Shown here one piece after another: positions 14,738 to 22,238 of a stretch of 47,993 bases of DNA (position 1 is its first letter; each line of letters starts with the position of its first letter). The stretch lies in NCBI GenBank assembly GCA_902799555.1, contig CADCBB010000019.1, positions 1 through 47,993 of the forward strand, given 5' to 3'. Made by a program: the position numbers and the translations under genes. This DNA comes from an uncultured Bacteroidales bacterium (GTDB lineage Bacteria; Bacteroidota; Bacteroidia; Bacteroidales; Paludibacteraceae). A model generated the notes under the pieces. That model was not told where the DNA came from. It saw only the letters and a program-made list of their open reading frames with translations, and made no database searches.

Positions 14738-14763
14738 CAAAAAAAGCGCCGAAGCGCCTTTTT
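14738..14763 (-). terminator. Terminator directly after the 127-aa gene
   Basis: Minus strand GGCGCTTCGGCGC plus TTTTTTT starting at the stop codon of the 14762 gene. It is the same hairpin core as at 4543 and 6737. Confidence 0.75.
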
Positions 14764-15145
14764 ACTGTTCGTGGCAGAGAACGGCTCGGATGAAGGGAAG
14801 GAACTCTTTGTAATGATCGGGGTTAGAGAGTTGTGCTCGCCATCGTTGGTAAAGTTCCATGAAGCGGGGATGGGACTTGTCGCGATAAATAACGAGTGCT
14901 TCGCGACAGGCTTGTGACCAATTACCTCGTTGGCGTTTTTCGCCGGGAGTGAGGGGGTGTTCGTTATAGTCCCGTTTGTCTTTGATATACATCTCGTTGG
15001 GTCCGTATCCGACGACCTCACCAGTGATGGGGTCATGGTGTTCTTTCCTGCGTGTAACGGAGATGTGATTTACTCCTTGGGGAGTTGTTTTCTTGAGTGC
15101 GCCGGTGATACCATCGATCCCGTTGCTGATAGTAAAATGAGCCAT
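14762..15145 (-). CDS. Hypothetical protein (127 aa) in DUF3987 neighbourhood
   Basis: The start is chosen at MAHFTISNGIDGITGALKKT. The frame runs 32 codons further upstream but that part is an A/T-rich intergenic leader. The body has TPQGVNHISVTRRKEHHDPI and GYGPNEMYIKDKRDYNEHPL, then a basic, Trp-containing helical end (QRGNWSQACREALVIYRDKS). It is charged and probably nucleic-acid or protein binding. I do not recognise a family. It lies 104 bp after the inverted repeat that ends the DUF3987 gene and has its own terminator. Confidence 0.6.
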   Translation of the reverse strand: MAHFTISNGIDGITGALKKTTPQGVNHISVTRRKEHHDPITGEVVGYGPNEMYIKDKRDYNEHPLTPGEKRQRGNWSQACREALVIYRDKSHPRFMELYQRWRAQLSNPDHYKEFLPFIRAVLCHEQ

Positions 15146-15249
15146 AATGATAAGGATAATAAATAAGTAATAATTAAACAATATATAAGGAATAACTAAA
15201 GAATTGAGGGTTTGCCGGATATGATCCGGCGGAATGAACATACGAAAAT

Positions 15250-15321
15250 TTGCATGACCAAGTTGACAAACTTGACCAACTTCGAGCGGACTTTGTCAAC
15301 TTGGTCAAGTTTGTCATGCAA
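15250..15321. repeat. Long inverted repeat built of TTGACnAA units
   Basis: Outer arms TTGCATGAC (15250-15258) and GTCATGCAA (15313-15321) match perfectly. Inside, each arm is a run of 9-bp units: GACCAAGTT GACAAACTT on the left, and AAGTTTGTC preceded by AACTTGGTC in reverse on the right. The units are near-identical, so several alternative registers can pair. The TGA stop of the DUF3987 gene lies within the right outer arm. No T run follows on the minus strand. Confidence 0.8.
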
Positions 15322-16630
15322 TTTTTTTGTATACTCCATAACGAATCTTTTGTACCAGACCGTGCGCCATCCATTCTTCGTTCCAGCGAGTGGAAGTTCT
15401 GGGAGATATTCCTTGAGACTGGGCTTCGGCGACGAGGGTTTTGGATTCAAACTCATCTGGAAGGAGGGAGAGGAGGATCTGCTTTTGGTCAAGAGGTTTG
15501 ACGGTAGGAAGGGAGATACGCTCGGTGCCTTTGATGAGTTGGTAGGCCTGCGCCATATGGAGGATGAGCTTATTGCCAATGAGCTCGGCGGTAGTATAGT
15601 CGGCGTCGGAACAAACCAGATTCTCGGGCCTGACGTCCCGAGCACCCGACAAAGAGGAAGTGTCCGAATCCAATTCTTTACCCGCAAGGGGTACGATTAT
15701 TTCGGACGAAATGGACGGAGACATGCGAAGGGCGGAGAGGATCATGGCGATACGCTCGATATGGACAGCCATACGCAAGACGACGGAGTGGAAGTCTTCG
15801 CCAAGCATGCGGATGAGGGTCGGGTAGGCTGTTTGAAGATGGTTACCCAAGCGAGCCTTCTGCTCTTTGGTCAGACTGAACTCACGGGGTTTGGTAAAGA
15901 GCAGTTTCTCGTAGAGATGATAGAGTTGTTCGGCTGCGACTTTAATGATCTCGCCGGAGTTCTCGGAGGGTTCTACATACTGACTATTGAAGGCCTGATG
16001 CTCATCGACGATAAGGGTGATCAGACGCGAGAAGTAACCATTTTCGATGGAGGGTACGAGGGCTTTGTACTGGCTGAACGTACCGGTGAGGACCATCGAG
16101 AGTTGCGGGTTCTCGATGACCGAGGCTTCTCGACAGCGGCTACGAGAGATGGTCTCGTGCTCTGCAGCCTTACGAAGGGCGGTGTTGTAATTCGCTGTGG
16201 AGGAACGCCAGATGTCGGTGATGACCGAACCTTCGGACTCATGGATGTAACCACGGCCATGTTGCTTCGCCAAGGTCTGGTAGAAAGCCGGATAGGTCGC
16301 ATCGCCCGGGATGATGAGCGGTGTGGCTTCATGGATAGGTTTGACGAGTTCGAGAGCAAGGTTCGCAATACCTTTTCCGCATGCTGCTGAACCTACAATA
16401 AAGAGCTGGAGGTTCGGGTAATAGCGCTTGGCGCTGATACCGTACTTGACATAGAGGTTGGGCATGACGCTACCGCACGCAACGAGCGCGCTCATTAATA
16501 ACATGTCTTTCTCTGCAGGCGTGTTAGCGAGCGAGAGGACGGACTTCATTAGTTCAGGCAGGTTGTTTACATCCATGTTTTCCACGATGTGGAGGTTCGC
16601 CTGCTCCTCCATAGAATTAATTTTTTCCAT
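15314..16630 (-). CDS. DUF3987 protein, primase-helicase-like ATPase
   Basis: A 438-aa cytosolic protein. Residues about 50-160 contain a Walker A-like IVGSAACGKG, preceded by the MLLMSALVACGSVMPNLYVK stretch typical of DUF3987 proteins. IIPGDATYPAFYQTLAKQHG and GYIHESEGSVI follow. The Glu pair in the latter could act as Walker B. The C-terminal 70 residues look like a winged helix (LLSLLPDEFESKTLVAEAQS; WMAHGLVQKIRYGVYKK). Homologues are common in Bacteroidales beside phage- or element-derived replication genes. Biochemical function is not established. An alternative start is MEEQANLHIV six codons downstream. The promoter region carries a TGACAT array. Confidence 0.78.
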   Translation of the reverse strand: MEKINSMEEQANLHIVENMDVNNLPELMKSVLSLANTPAEKDMLLMSALVACGSVMPNLYVKYGISAKRYYPNLQLFIVGSAACGKGIANLALELVKPIHEATPLIIPGDATYPAFYQTLAKQHGRGYIHESEGSVITDIWRSSTANYNTALRKAAEHETISRSRCREASVIENPQLSMVLTGTFSQYKALVPSIENGYFSRLITLIVDEHQAFNSQYVEPSENSGEIIKVAAEQLYHLYEKLLFTKPREFSLTKEQKARLGNHLQTAYPTLIRMLGEDFHSVVLRMAVHIERIAMILSALRMSPSISSEIIVPLAGKELDSDTSSLSGARDVRPENLVCSDADYTTAELIGNKLILHMAQAYQLIKGTERISLPTVKPLDQKQILLSLLPDEFESKTLVAEAQSQGISPRTSTRWNEEWMAHGLVQKIRYGVYKKIA

Positions 16631-16640
16631 AATGTAAAAA

Positions 16641-16697
16641 ATTGTTAAAAGGTTAAAAGGTTAAAATGGTCGCTTGCGCGACGTTAAATGGTTAACA
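16641..16697 (-). repeat. GTTAAAAGG tandem repeat with GCAA-loop hairpin in the leader
   Basis: The leader of the DUF3987 gene holds GTTAAAAGGTTAAAAGGTTAAA and, at 16669-16682, the perfect hairpin GTCGC-GCAA-GCGAC (minus strand). A similar GTTAAACAGTTAAA repeat fills the ftsW-murG gap at 20893-20947. Confidence 0.6.
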
Positions 16698-16730
16698 ATA
16701 AAAAACAGCGGACTTTTTTGAAATCCGCTG

Positions 16731-16738
16731 CAAAGATA
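16731..16738 (-). promoter_or_regulatory. -7 box (TATCTTTG) of the DUF3987 gene
   Basis: TATCTTTG on the minus strand, 100 bp ahead of the start codon. No TTG is found 20 nt upstream, unlike the other promoters here, so activation by a bound protein is plausible. Confidence 0.55.
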
Positions 16739-16761
16739 GTACAAAAAATGTCGTTTCTAAA

Positions 16762-16804
16762 GGACATTTATGTCACATGACATTCAAGTGACATAAAGTG
16801 ACAT
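16762..16804. promoter_or_regulatory. TGACAT operator-like array upstream of the DUF3987 promoter
   Basis: TGACAT occurs at 16778, 16789 and 16799, a spacing of 11 and 10 bp (one helical turn). The first copy is half of the palindrome ATGTCA-CA-TGACAT (16770-16783). The array sits 24-66 bp upstream of the -7 box, where an activator or repressor would bind. Confidence 0.5.
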
Positions 16805-17931
16805 TATTTTTTGTACTTTTTTTTCAGAATAGGTAATTTTTTTGCTGCCCGATTGATATTTTTGCCCAAAGGGTTGGCATCCACGAACCAACCGAAGATG
16901 TAGGTTAGTTGTTGACAAAAGACGATCAGATCGTGGTCTTGGTAGTATTTTCTAAACGCCTCATCGTATTGACAACGATCGGCGATATAGTGGCTTGTCA
17001 ATGTGTATTTATTATGAGCTTTCGCATCGGGTATGGACGTTATATTGTCCGGGAAGAGGACTTGTCGCGCTTTGGGGTTAGCGAGTTGTTGCGGAGTCGG
17101 CTGCTCGAAGGTAGGCGTGAGTTTATCTTTGATAAAGTTTATCCATCCGCTCATCCATTTGCGGAAGAGAACTTGATCTTCCGAATCCATGAGAGCAATC
17201 TGATCATTCAGATAGGCGAAATGCGTCTCTCTATCGAGTATGTCCATTTTTGCCTGCTCGAGTTGGATCTTAGCGTCCGGCTGTTCGGATATCTGCGCTA
17301 CAAGAGTCGACCAAAGCCAATCATAATAGCTATTCATGATATCGTTAGCCGCTTCGCCTTCGAAGGAAAGGGTAGGTGTGGTCGGTGTTTTTTGTGTGGG
17401 TAAGGCAATGACGGTAGCAGGGTCAAGCCAATTGATATGGCGCATGGCTTGGCGAACGGACTCATCGTAAACCGCATTGATAAGCCATGAAGAGAACGGA
17501 TGTTCCCACTTGGTATATTCCCAGATATGTGCGCCGTATTGCTCGATGACGAGGTGGTTCATATAGTGCACGAGAAGGGCATACGCGAGGTCGATAAGCA
17601 ATTCATTATGATGGAAGATATCGGAAATGGCATTTTCGCTGAGAGCGAGTTGCTCATATGCTTCAGCGAGCATATTCACTTCCCTTTCAATCAGACTCCA
17701 TCCGTCTCGGCGCACCTCCCGTTCGTAGCGTTTGATCCACTCTGTTTTATCTTCGTCGGAGTCGATAGCGATAGTACGGCGGTTACCTTCTTCGGTATCA
17801 ACGAGCAGCGCGCATAGGATAGCCGCACCAAAGGCACCTTGTATGCGAATAGGATCGTCGGACGGTATATCCGCAATAAGTGTATGCGCCTCATAGCGGA
17901 GAGAGTCGGAAAGGATGATATCTTCTAACAT
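16804..17931 (-). CDS. Hypothetical protein (375 aa) coupled to the TonB receptor
   Basis: The start is MLEDIILSDSLRYEAHTLIA, one base after the receptor stop (TAATATG). A longer frame reading into the receptor gene is rejected. The protein is soluble, helical and Trp-rich, with no signal peptide: LIEREVNMLAEAYEQLALSE, WEYTKWEHPFSSWLINAVYD, YYDWLWSTLVAQI. The C-terminus is strongly basic (INRAAKKLPILKKKYKK). I do not recognise the family. Coupling to a TonB-dependent receptor at the end of the dcw run, and the DUF3987 gene after it, leave the role open. Possibilities are a receptor partner or a mobile-element protein. Confidence 0.65.
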   Translation of the reverse strand: MLEDIILSDSLRYEAHTLIADIPSDDPIRIQGAFGAAILCALLVDTEEGNRRTIAIDSDEDKTEWIKRYEREVRRDGWSLIEREVNMLAEAYEQLALSENAISDIFHHNELLIDLAYALLVHYMNHLVIEQYGAHIWEYTKWEHPFSSWLINAVYDESVRQAMRHINWLDPATVIALPTQKTPTTPTLSFEGEAANDIMNSYYDWLWSTLVAQISEQPDAKIQLEQAKMDILDRETHFAYLNDQIALMDSEDQVLFRKWMSGWINFIKDKLTPTFEQPTPQQLANPKARQVLFPDNITSIPDAKAHNKYTLTSHYIADRCQYDEAFRKYYQDHDLIVFCQQLTYIFGWFVDANPLGKNINRAAKKLPILKKKYKK

Positions 17932-17932
17932 A

Positions 17933-19780
17933 TTACAAATGATACGCGATGGAGAGTTTGGCCCAGGCGCCGGGTTGAAGAACGCCGCCATAGTCGTAAT
18001 AATGGCGGTTGGTGATGTTGGTGCAGGAGACGGCAAAGCGCCAATGCGGGATGTCGTAGTAGATCTTTCCGTCCAAGAGGAGGACCGGTTGAAAATCGTT
18101 CACCGTACCATCGGCATTATTGAACTGCCCTACGCGGTCGCGATAGCTGAGCGTCCACGAAGCGCCGAGACCGGCGTAGATGCCGTGCTCGATCTGCAGG
18201 ACGATTTTATGGCGGAGGTAATCGAGATAACGCGAGTTAGTCTGCTGCAGGTTGATGTCGAGGTGGGTGAAAGCATAGGTGAGTTGGACGTTACGCAGCC
18301 ATTTGTTAAGCCTGTACTGCACGGAGCACTCGACGCCAAGTGTGTTCACCCGCTGCTGGTTCTGCGCGTGATAGGGGCGCTTGGTATCCGAGGGGACATA
18401 GATCCAATCGATGATATCGCGTCCCCAACGATGGTACAGCTCGGCATTGATAGCGAACGTACCGGCCTTGTCAAACGATTGCTGATACGCGGTGCCGAAC
18501 GATGCCGTCCATGCTTTCTCCGGCATCAAATCCGCATTACCGAGCTGGTTGCCGGCATCGTAATAGAGGTCAGTGAAAGTCGGCATGCGCAGCGAACGGT
18601 TGGCATTGGCATAGAGCGATACGCCGCAGTCAAAGGCATAGCCGAGATCGGCTCCTACCGTCCAATGATGGGCGAACGAGGTGTTGTAGATGCCACCTGC
18701 TGTGAGGGAGGCAGAGAAACGCTGCACATGGAAGGTCTGCTGCGCGAAATAATGGATGTTCAGCCGGTTATGATCGCCGAAATTGGTCGAATGGATGTTC
18801 TCGTTGCGCGCCTCGATGCCGACGGTCGTTTTCCCGATCGACGAAGCGTAGTGGGCTCGCAAAGCAGCCGTAGCGTTCTGCGTCAGATGGCGATTGGAAA
18901 CAGTACCCCGATGCCACTCGTAGCGGTCATGATTCGCCCGATAAGCGGCCAAAGCGTCCAAGGACCATTTGCCCCACGTGTGGGAGTAGCGCGCCGAACC
19001 GAAAGCGGTGCGGGTGGCATCGAACTGGTCCTGCGAACCAAAGCCGTAGAACATACCGGCTCCGGCATCTTTGTACTGCGTCCCGACTTGCATCTCCAAT
19101 CCGCGCCAGGTCGCGTTGAGGTAGATATTCGCGCCGTTGAAGTCGGAGTTCCGGAGGGATGTCGCCTCTTTGTCGGTTGGGTTAGGCGCGTAATAGCCGT
19201 AGCTATGACTGTAATCGGCACTCGCGAGTACCCGCCATTCATTGCGTCGCCAACCGCCGGTTAGTTCCGCTTTGGCAAAGCGGTTCATACCCATCTGCAT
19301 GGATGCATGATAGGTGTCCCGGTCAGCATGTCGCGTGACGATGTTGATCGCTCCGCAGAAGGCGTTTCCGCCGGCTAACGAAGCGGTAGCACCTTCCAGC
19401 ACTTCGATACGCTCGATGGCCGAGAGGGGAATAGGGATATTCATCGCGTAATGGCCTGTCTGCGCGTCGCTGACACATACGCCGTTAAGCAAAATCAGTA
19501 CTTGGTCGAAGGTACCGCCGCGCATGCTTACGTCCGCTTGCGCACCGTTCGCTCCGCGGGTACGGATATCCAGCCCGGGAAGGGTCTGCAGCAGGTCAGA
19601 AATGGTCGTGGCAGGCAAGGCAGCGATCGATTCTTTACTTATCTGCGTCACTAAACGATAGGCCTGCGATTGGATCTCCGTCTGCTGTCCAACCACTTGC
19701 ACTTCCTGTAAATGAAACTGCGCGTGGACTGCGCCTACCATCGACAAGCATAGTGCCAAAAATGTATGTTTCCTCATCAT
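17933..19780 (-). CDS. TonB-dependent outer-membrane receptor (BtuB/CirA-like)
   Basis: A 615-aa outer-membrane receptor. The signal peptide MMRKHTFLALCLSMVGAVHA is followed by a TonB-box-like FHLQEVQVVG. A plug domain spans roughly residues 50-150 (ISDLLQTLPGLDIRTRG; IERIEVLEGATASLAGGNAF), and a 22-strand barrel ends in the aromatic-flanked AKLSIAYHL. Size and plug resemble the cobalamin/siderophore receptor group rather than SusC, and it lacks the SusC N-terminal domain. The substrate is unknown. It begins 17 bp after the murG stop, so it seems to be transcribed with the dcw genes, where murC would normally follow. It is coupled to the unknown 375-aa gene. Confidence 0.85.
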   Translation of the reverse strand: MMRKHTFLALCLSMVGAVHAQFHLQEVQVVGQQTEIQSQAYRLVTQISKESIAALPATTISDLLQTLPGLDIRTRGANGAQADVSMRGGTFDQVLILLNGVCVSDAQTGHYAMNIPIPLSAIERIEVLEGATASLAGGNAFCGAINIVTRHADRDTYHASMQMGMNRFAKAELTGGWRRNEWRVLASADYSHSYGYYAPNPTDKEATSLRNSDFNGANIYLNATWRGLEMQVGTQYKDAGAGMFYGFGSQDQFDATRTAFGSARYSHTWGKWSLDALAAYRANHDRYEWHRGTVSNRHLTQNATAALRAHYASSIGKTTVGIEARNENIHSTNFGDHNRLNIHYFAQQTFHVQRFSASLTAGGIYNTSFAHHWTVGADLGYAFDCGVSLYANANRSLRMPTFTDLYYDAGNQLGNADLMPEKAWTASFGTAYQQSFDKAGTFAINAELYHRWGRDIIDWIYVPSDTKRPYHAQNQQRVNTLGVECSVQYRLNKWLRNVQLTYAFTHLDINLQQTNSRYLDYLRHKIVLQIEHGIYAGLGASWTLSYRDRVGQFNNADGTVNDFQPVLLLDGKIYYDIPHWRFAVSCTNITNRHYYDYGGVLQPGAWAKLSIAYHL

Positions 19781-19797
19781 TTTTTTTTGCGTTTGGA

Positions 19798-20886
19798 TTA
19801 TTTCTTGGCAATCTTGATTACTTCTTCTGCGATGCGGCGTGCCGAGTCGGGTTGCGCCAGACGTAGGATATTTGTATGGAGAAGCGTTAACTGCTTATCA
19901 TTTTGGATAAGTTTCAGAGCGGTGGGAATTAACATTTCCGCCGCTTCTGCATCCCGTACCAGTACCGCAGCCTCTTTATTGACCAGCGCCATGGCATTGT
20001 GCGTCTGATGGTCTTCGGCTACGTTGGGTGAAGGTACCAGAATAGCCGGTTTGCCGAGCAGGCATAGTTCGCTGATGGACGAGGCGCCGGCACGGGAGAT
20101 CACGAGATCCGCATTGGCGTAGCGATCCGGCATGTCACCGAGAAATGGTTGTACTTCCAACCATTCCTCGATTGACGATTGGACGATTGACGAGGTACGA
20201 TTGATTGACGATTGAATTTTATCGTAATAGGTCTTACCTGTTTGCCAGACGACATGGATGCCTGCGGCTTTAAGTTGAGGCAGGCCGGCAAGGACGGCTT
20301 CGTTGATCGTGCGGGCACCCAGAGAGCCGCCTATGATAAGGAGCGATTTTCGATTATCGATTATCGATTTTCGACCTTGCAGAAGATTCTGCCGTACCGG
20401 ATTGCCGGTGAGGATGATCTTATCGGCAGGGAAGAAACGCTCCATGCCTTCGTACGCCACGCAGATCTTGGTGGCTTTGTCCTTGAGGATCTTATTGGTC
20501 ACGCCGGCAAAACCGTTCTGCTCCTGAAGCAGGATAGGGATGCCCATGTTAGCGGCCGCCCACATGGCTGCGCCGGACGCGTATCCGCCGACGCCGACTC
20601 CGACGTTGGGTTGGAAATCGCGGATGATCTTCTTCACTTGGTGAATGGACTTGGCGAGGTCGATAAGTACCGATACGTTCTTCCATGGTTGGGCACGGTT
20701 GAATCCGCGCACAGGCAGACCGATGATTTTGTACCCTGCTTGCGGTACACGCTCCATTTCCATGCGCCCCAGCGCACCGATAAACAGTATCTCCGCCTCC
20801 GGATCCAATTCCTTCAGCGCGTTTGCAATGCTTACTGCGGGGAAGATGTGTCCACCTGTTCCTCCGCCTGAGATTAAATATTTCAT
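19798..20886 (-). CDS. murG: MurG, UDP-GlcNAc transferase (lipid II synthesis)
   Basis: A 362-aa peripheral membrane glycosyltransferase adding GlcNAc to lipid I. It has GGGTGGHIFPAVSIA at residues 7-21, the VGVGGYASGAAMWAA and LLQEQNGFAGVTNKIL motifs, LTGNPVR near 160, IIGGSLGARTINE after it, and SRAGASSISELCLLGKPAIL near 275-295. Two in-frame repeat segments are present. The DNA at 20344-20374 (GATTTTCGATT units) codes for RKSIIDNRKS around 171-181. The DNA at 20169-20214 (TTGACGATT units) codes for QSSINRTSSIVQSSI around 225-240. Both precede or follow core motifs and probably lie in surface loops. It is downstream of ftsW. Confidence 0.96.
   Translation of the reverse strand: MKYLISGGGTGGHIFPAVSIANALKELDPEAEILFIGALGRMEMERVPQAGYKIIGLPVRGFNRAQPWKNVSVLIDLAKSIHQVKKIIRDFQPNVGVGVGGYASGAAMWAAANMGIPILLQEQNGFAGVTNKILKDKATKICVAYEGMERFFPADKIILTGNPVRQNLLQGRKSIIDNRKSLLIIGGSLGARTINEAVLAGLPQLKAAGIHVVWQTGKTYYDKIQSSINRTSSIVQSSIEEWLEVQPFLGDMPDRYANADLVISRAGASSISELCLLGKPAILVPSPNVAEDHQTHNAMALVNKEAAVLVRDAEAAEMLIPTALKLIQNDKQLTLLHTNILRLAQPDSARRIAEEVIKIAKK
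20169..20214. repeat. TTGACGATT-type tandem repeat inside murG
   Basis: CGATTGACGATTGGACGATT and further GACGATTG units, read in frame as Ser/Ile-rich residues near 225-240 of MurG. Confidence 0.75.
20344..20374. repeat. CGATT(TT/A)-type tandem repeat inside murG
   Basis: Units CGATTTT-CGATTAT-CGATTAT-CGATTTT-CGA. The GATTTTCGATT core also recurs beside the tRNA-Leu at 41946-41956 and 41993-42003. Confidence 0.75.
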
Positions 20887-20892
20887 ATTTAA

Positions 20893-20947
20893 TGTTAAAC
20901 AGTTAAATCGTTAAAATGGTTTTTATTACATAAAAACGTTAAACAGT
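20893..20947. repeat. GTTAAACAGTTAAA repeat in the ftsW-murG gap
   Basis: Almost the whole 60-bp gap consists of GTTAAACAGTTAAATCGTTAAA-type units, with GTTAAACAGTTA at both ends. Confidence 0.65.
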
Positions 20948-22182
20948 TATTCAAGCGTAACTATCGGAGCATCTTCGAGGCTCTCTTCTTTGGTCTCGTT
21001 GACGCGATTTTGTAGTTCTTTTTGTTCGCGACTCACCGCCATCATGATGCCGAAATAGATCGAGGTGATCAGTACCGATGTACCGCCTCGGCTGATGAGC
21101 GGTAGGGGTTGACCGGTGACAGGACCGAGTCCTACGGCCACCAGCATGGAGATGAGGGCTTGACAAGTGATCATCAGTGCCAGACCCATCGTCATAAGCA
21201 TCGCCGGCATGTCGTTATAGCGGCTGGATATGTTACAGGCTCGGAAGAGGATGGCGAGATAGATGAAGATCAGGCCAAACGCCCCTATGATGCCGGACTC
21301 TTCCACGATGATAGCAAAGATATAATCGGCGAAGGCCAGCGGCAGGTAATCGCGCTCTTTGCTGTTTCCCGGCAGTACACCTACCGGCGATGTGCCTCCG
21401 CGGGCGATAGCAACCGACGAATAGACCTCCTGGATATTTTCGTCGGTGAGGACATACTTGGATGCGTCGTCATGCTCAAAATGGCGGTCGATACGCGCAA
21501 CCCAAGTGGTGGCCCGTTTGAACGGTCCGTGCATGGCGCGTCCCGGACGCACAAAACCGAACTCGACGATGGCGTAGCCGAGGCCTAAGACCACGATGGC
21601 GATGCCAAGGACAGAGAGCGTGTATTTCCAAGGGATGCGAGCCAGTATCCAGAGGCAGAAGATGATCAGGCCGATAAGGACTGCTGTAGAGAGATTAGAC
21701 GCCATGATCGGCAGCATGACCACAGCCGCGATGATGAGGGTGCGGTAGAAATATTTCTGTTTGTCGGCTTCGGTACGAATACGCGCTAACTGGTCGGCAA
21801 TGACGATGATGAGCGACAATTTCGCCAGTTCGGAGGGTTGGAAAGTGATGCCGGCGATACGTACCCATCTGGCTGCACCGTTGATGGTGACCACAAGCGG
21901 ATTGCCCGGTATCATGGTTGAGAAGACGAGTAGGGTACTGACAACCAGCAGAGCGTACCCGCCTATGCGCACCCAATAGGTAGGTAAAAACTGAATACCG
22001 AAGGCGGCGGCTATACCCAGGATGATGAAGAACATCTGCTGTCCGATCGGTCCCAAGGCCGAATGATGCATGTACACGAGGGTAGAAGACGCCGAGAAAA
22101 GGGCGATGATCGCCACTACAATCAGGGCCAGGAATAATGCCCAGAATGTGCGGTCAATGTTGTTAAAATCAATCTTTTTCAT
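20947..22182 (-). CDS. ftsW: FtsW, septal peptidoglycan glycosyltransferase (SEDS)
   Basis: A 411-aa SEDS membrane protein with about ten hydrophobic segments. The signatures are RWVRIAGITFQPSELAKLSL near 105-125 and QPLPLISRGGTSVLI near the C-terminus, plus the extracytoplasmic loop with REDYLPLAFADYIFAIIVEE (KERDYLPLAFADYIFA in this protein) carrying conserved acidic residues. It polymerises lipid II at the septum together with FtsI (26781-28577). It lies between murD and murG in the normal dcw order. Its C-terminal 25 residues are acidic and cytosolic. Confidence 0.95.
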   Translation of the reverse strand: MKKIDFNNIDRTFWALFLALIVVAIIALFSASSTLVYMHHSALGPIGQQMFFIILGIAAAFGIQFLPTYWVRIGGYALLVVSTLLVFSTMIPGNPLVVTINGAARWVRIAGITFQPSELAKLSLIIVIADQLARIRTEADKQKYFYRTLIIAAVVMLPIMASNLSTAVLIGLIIFCLWILARIPWKYTLSVLGIAIVVLGLGYAIVEFGFVRPGRAMHGPFKRATTWVARIDRHFEHDDASKYVLTDENIQEVYSSVAIARGGTSPVGVLPGNSKERDYLPLAFADYIFAIIVEESGIIGAFGLIFIYLAILFRACNISSRYNDMPAMLMTMGLALMITCQALISMLVAVGLGPVTGQPLPLISRGGTSVLITSIYFGIMMAVSREQKELQNRVNETKEESLEDAPIVTLE

Positions 22183-22205
22183 TTTTGTAGGGGTTTAGGT
22201 TTAAT

Positions 22206-22238
22206 GTCGTTATTACGTCATGACGTCATGTCGTCATA
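22206..22238. repeat. CGTCATTACG-type repeat between murD and ftsW
   Basis: CGTTATTACGTCATGACGTCATGTCGTCAT. The murD stop codon is inside the repeat end. The same family fills the murE-mraY gap. Confidence 0.6.

Noticed and set aside
15212-16390. Plus-strand open frame (392 codons) opposite the DUF3987 gene
   Set aside because: It is antisense to a recognisable protein and runs through the inverted repeat. No promoter, RBS or motif supports it.
17915-19264. Long plus-strand open frame (449 codons) opposite the TonB receptor
   Set aside because: It lies antisense to a clear receptor gene, has no family-like sequence and is rich in Arg/Val/Gly as expected for an antisense shadow in a moderately GC-rich gene.
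20169-20374. CRISPR-like array in murG
   Set aside because: The units are 7-10 bp, contiguous and in frame within a coding gene, with no spacers or cas genes.
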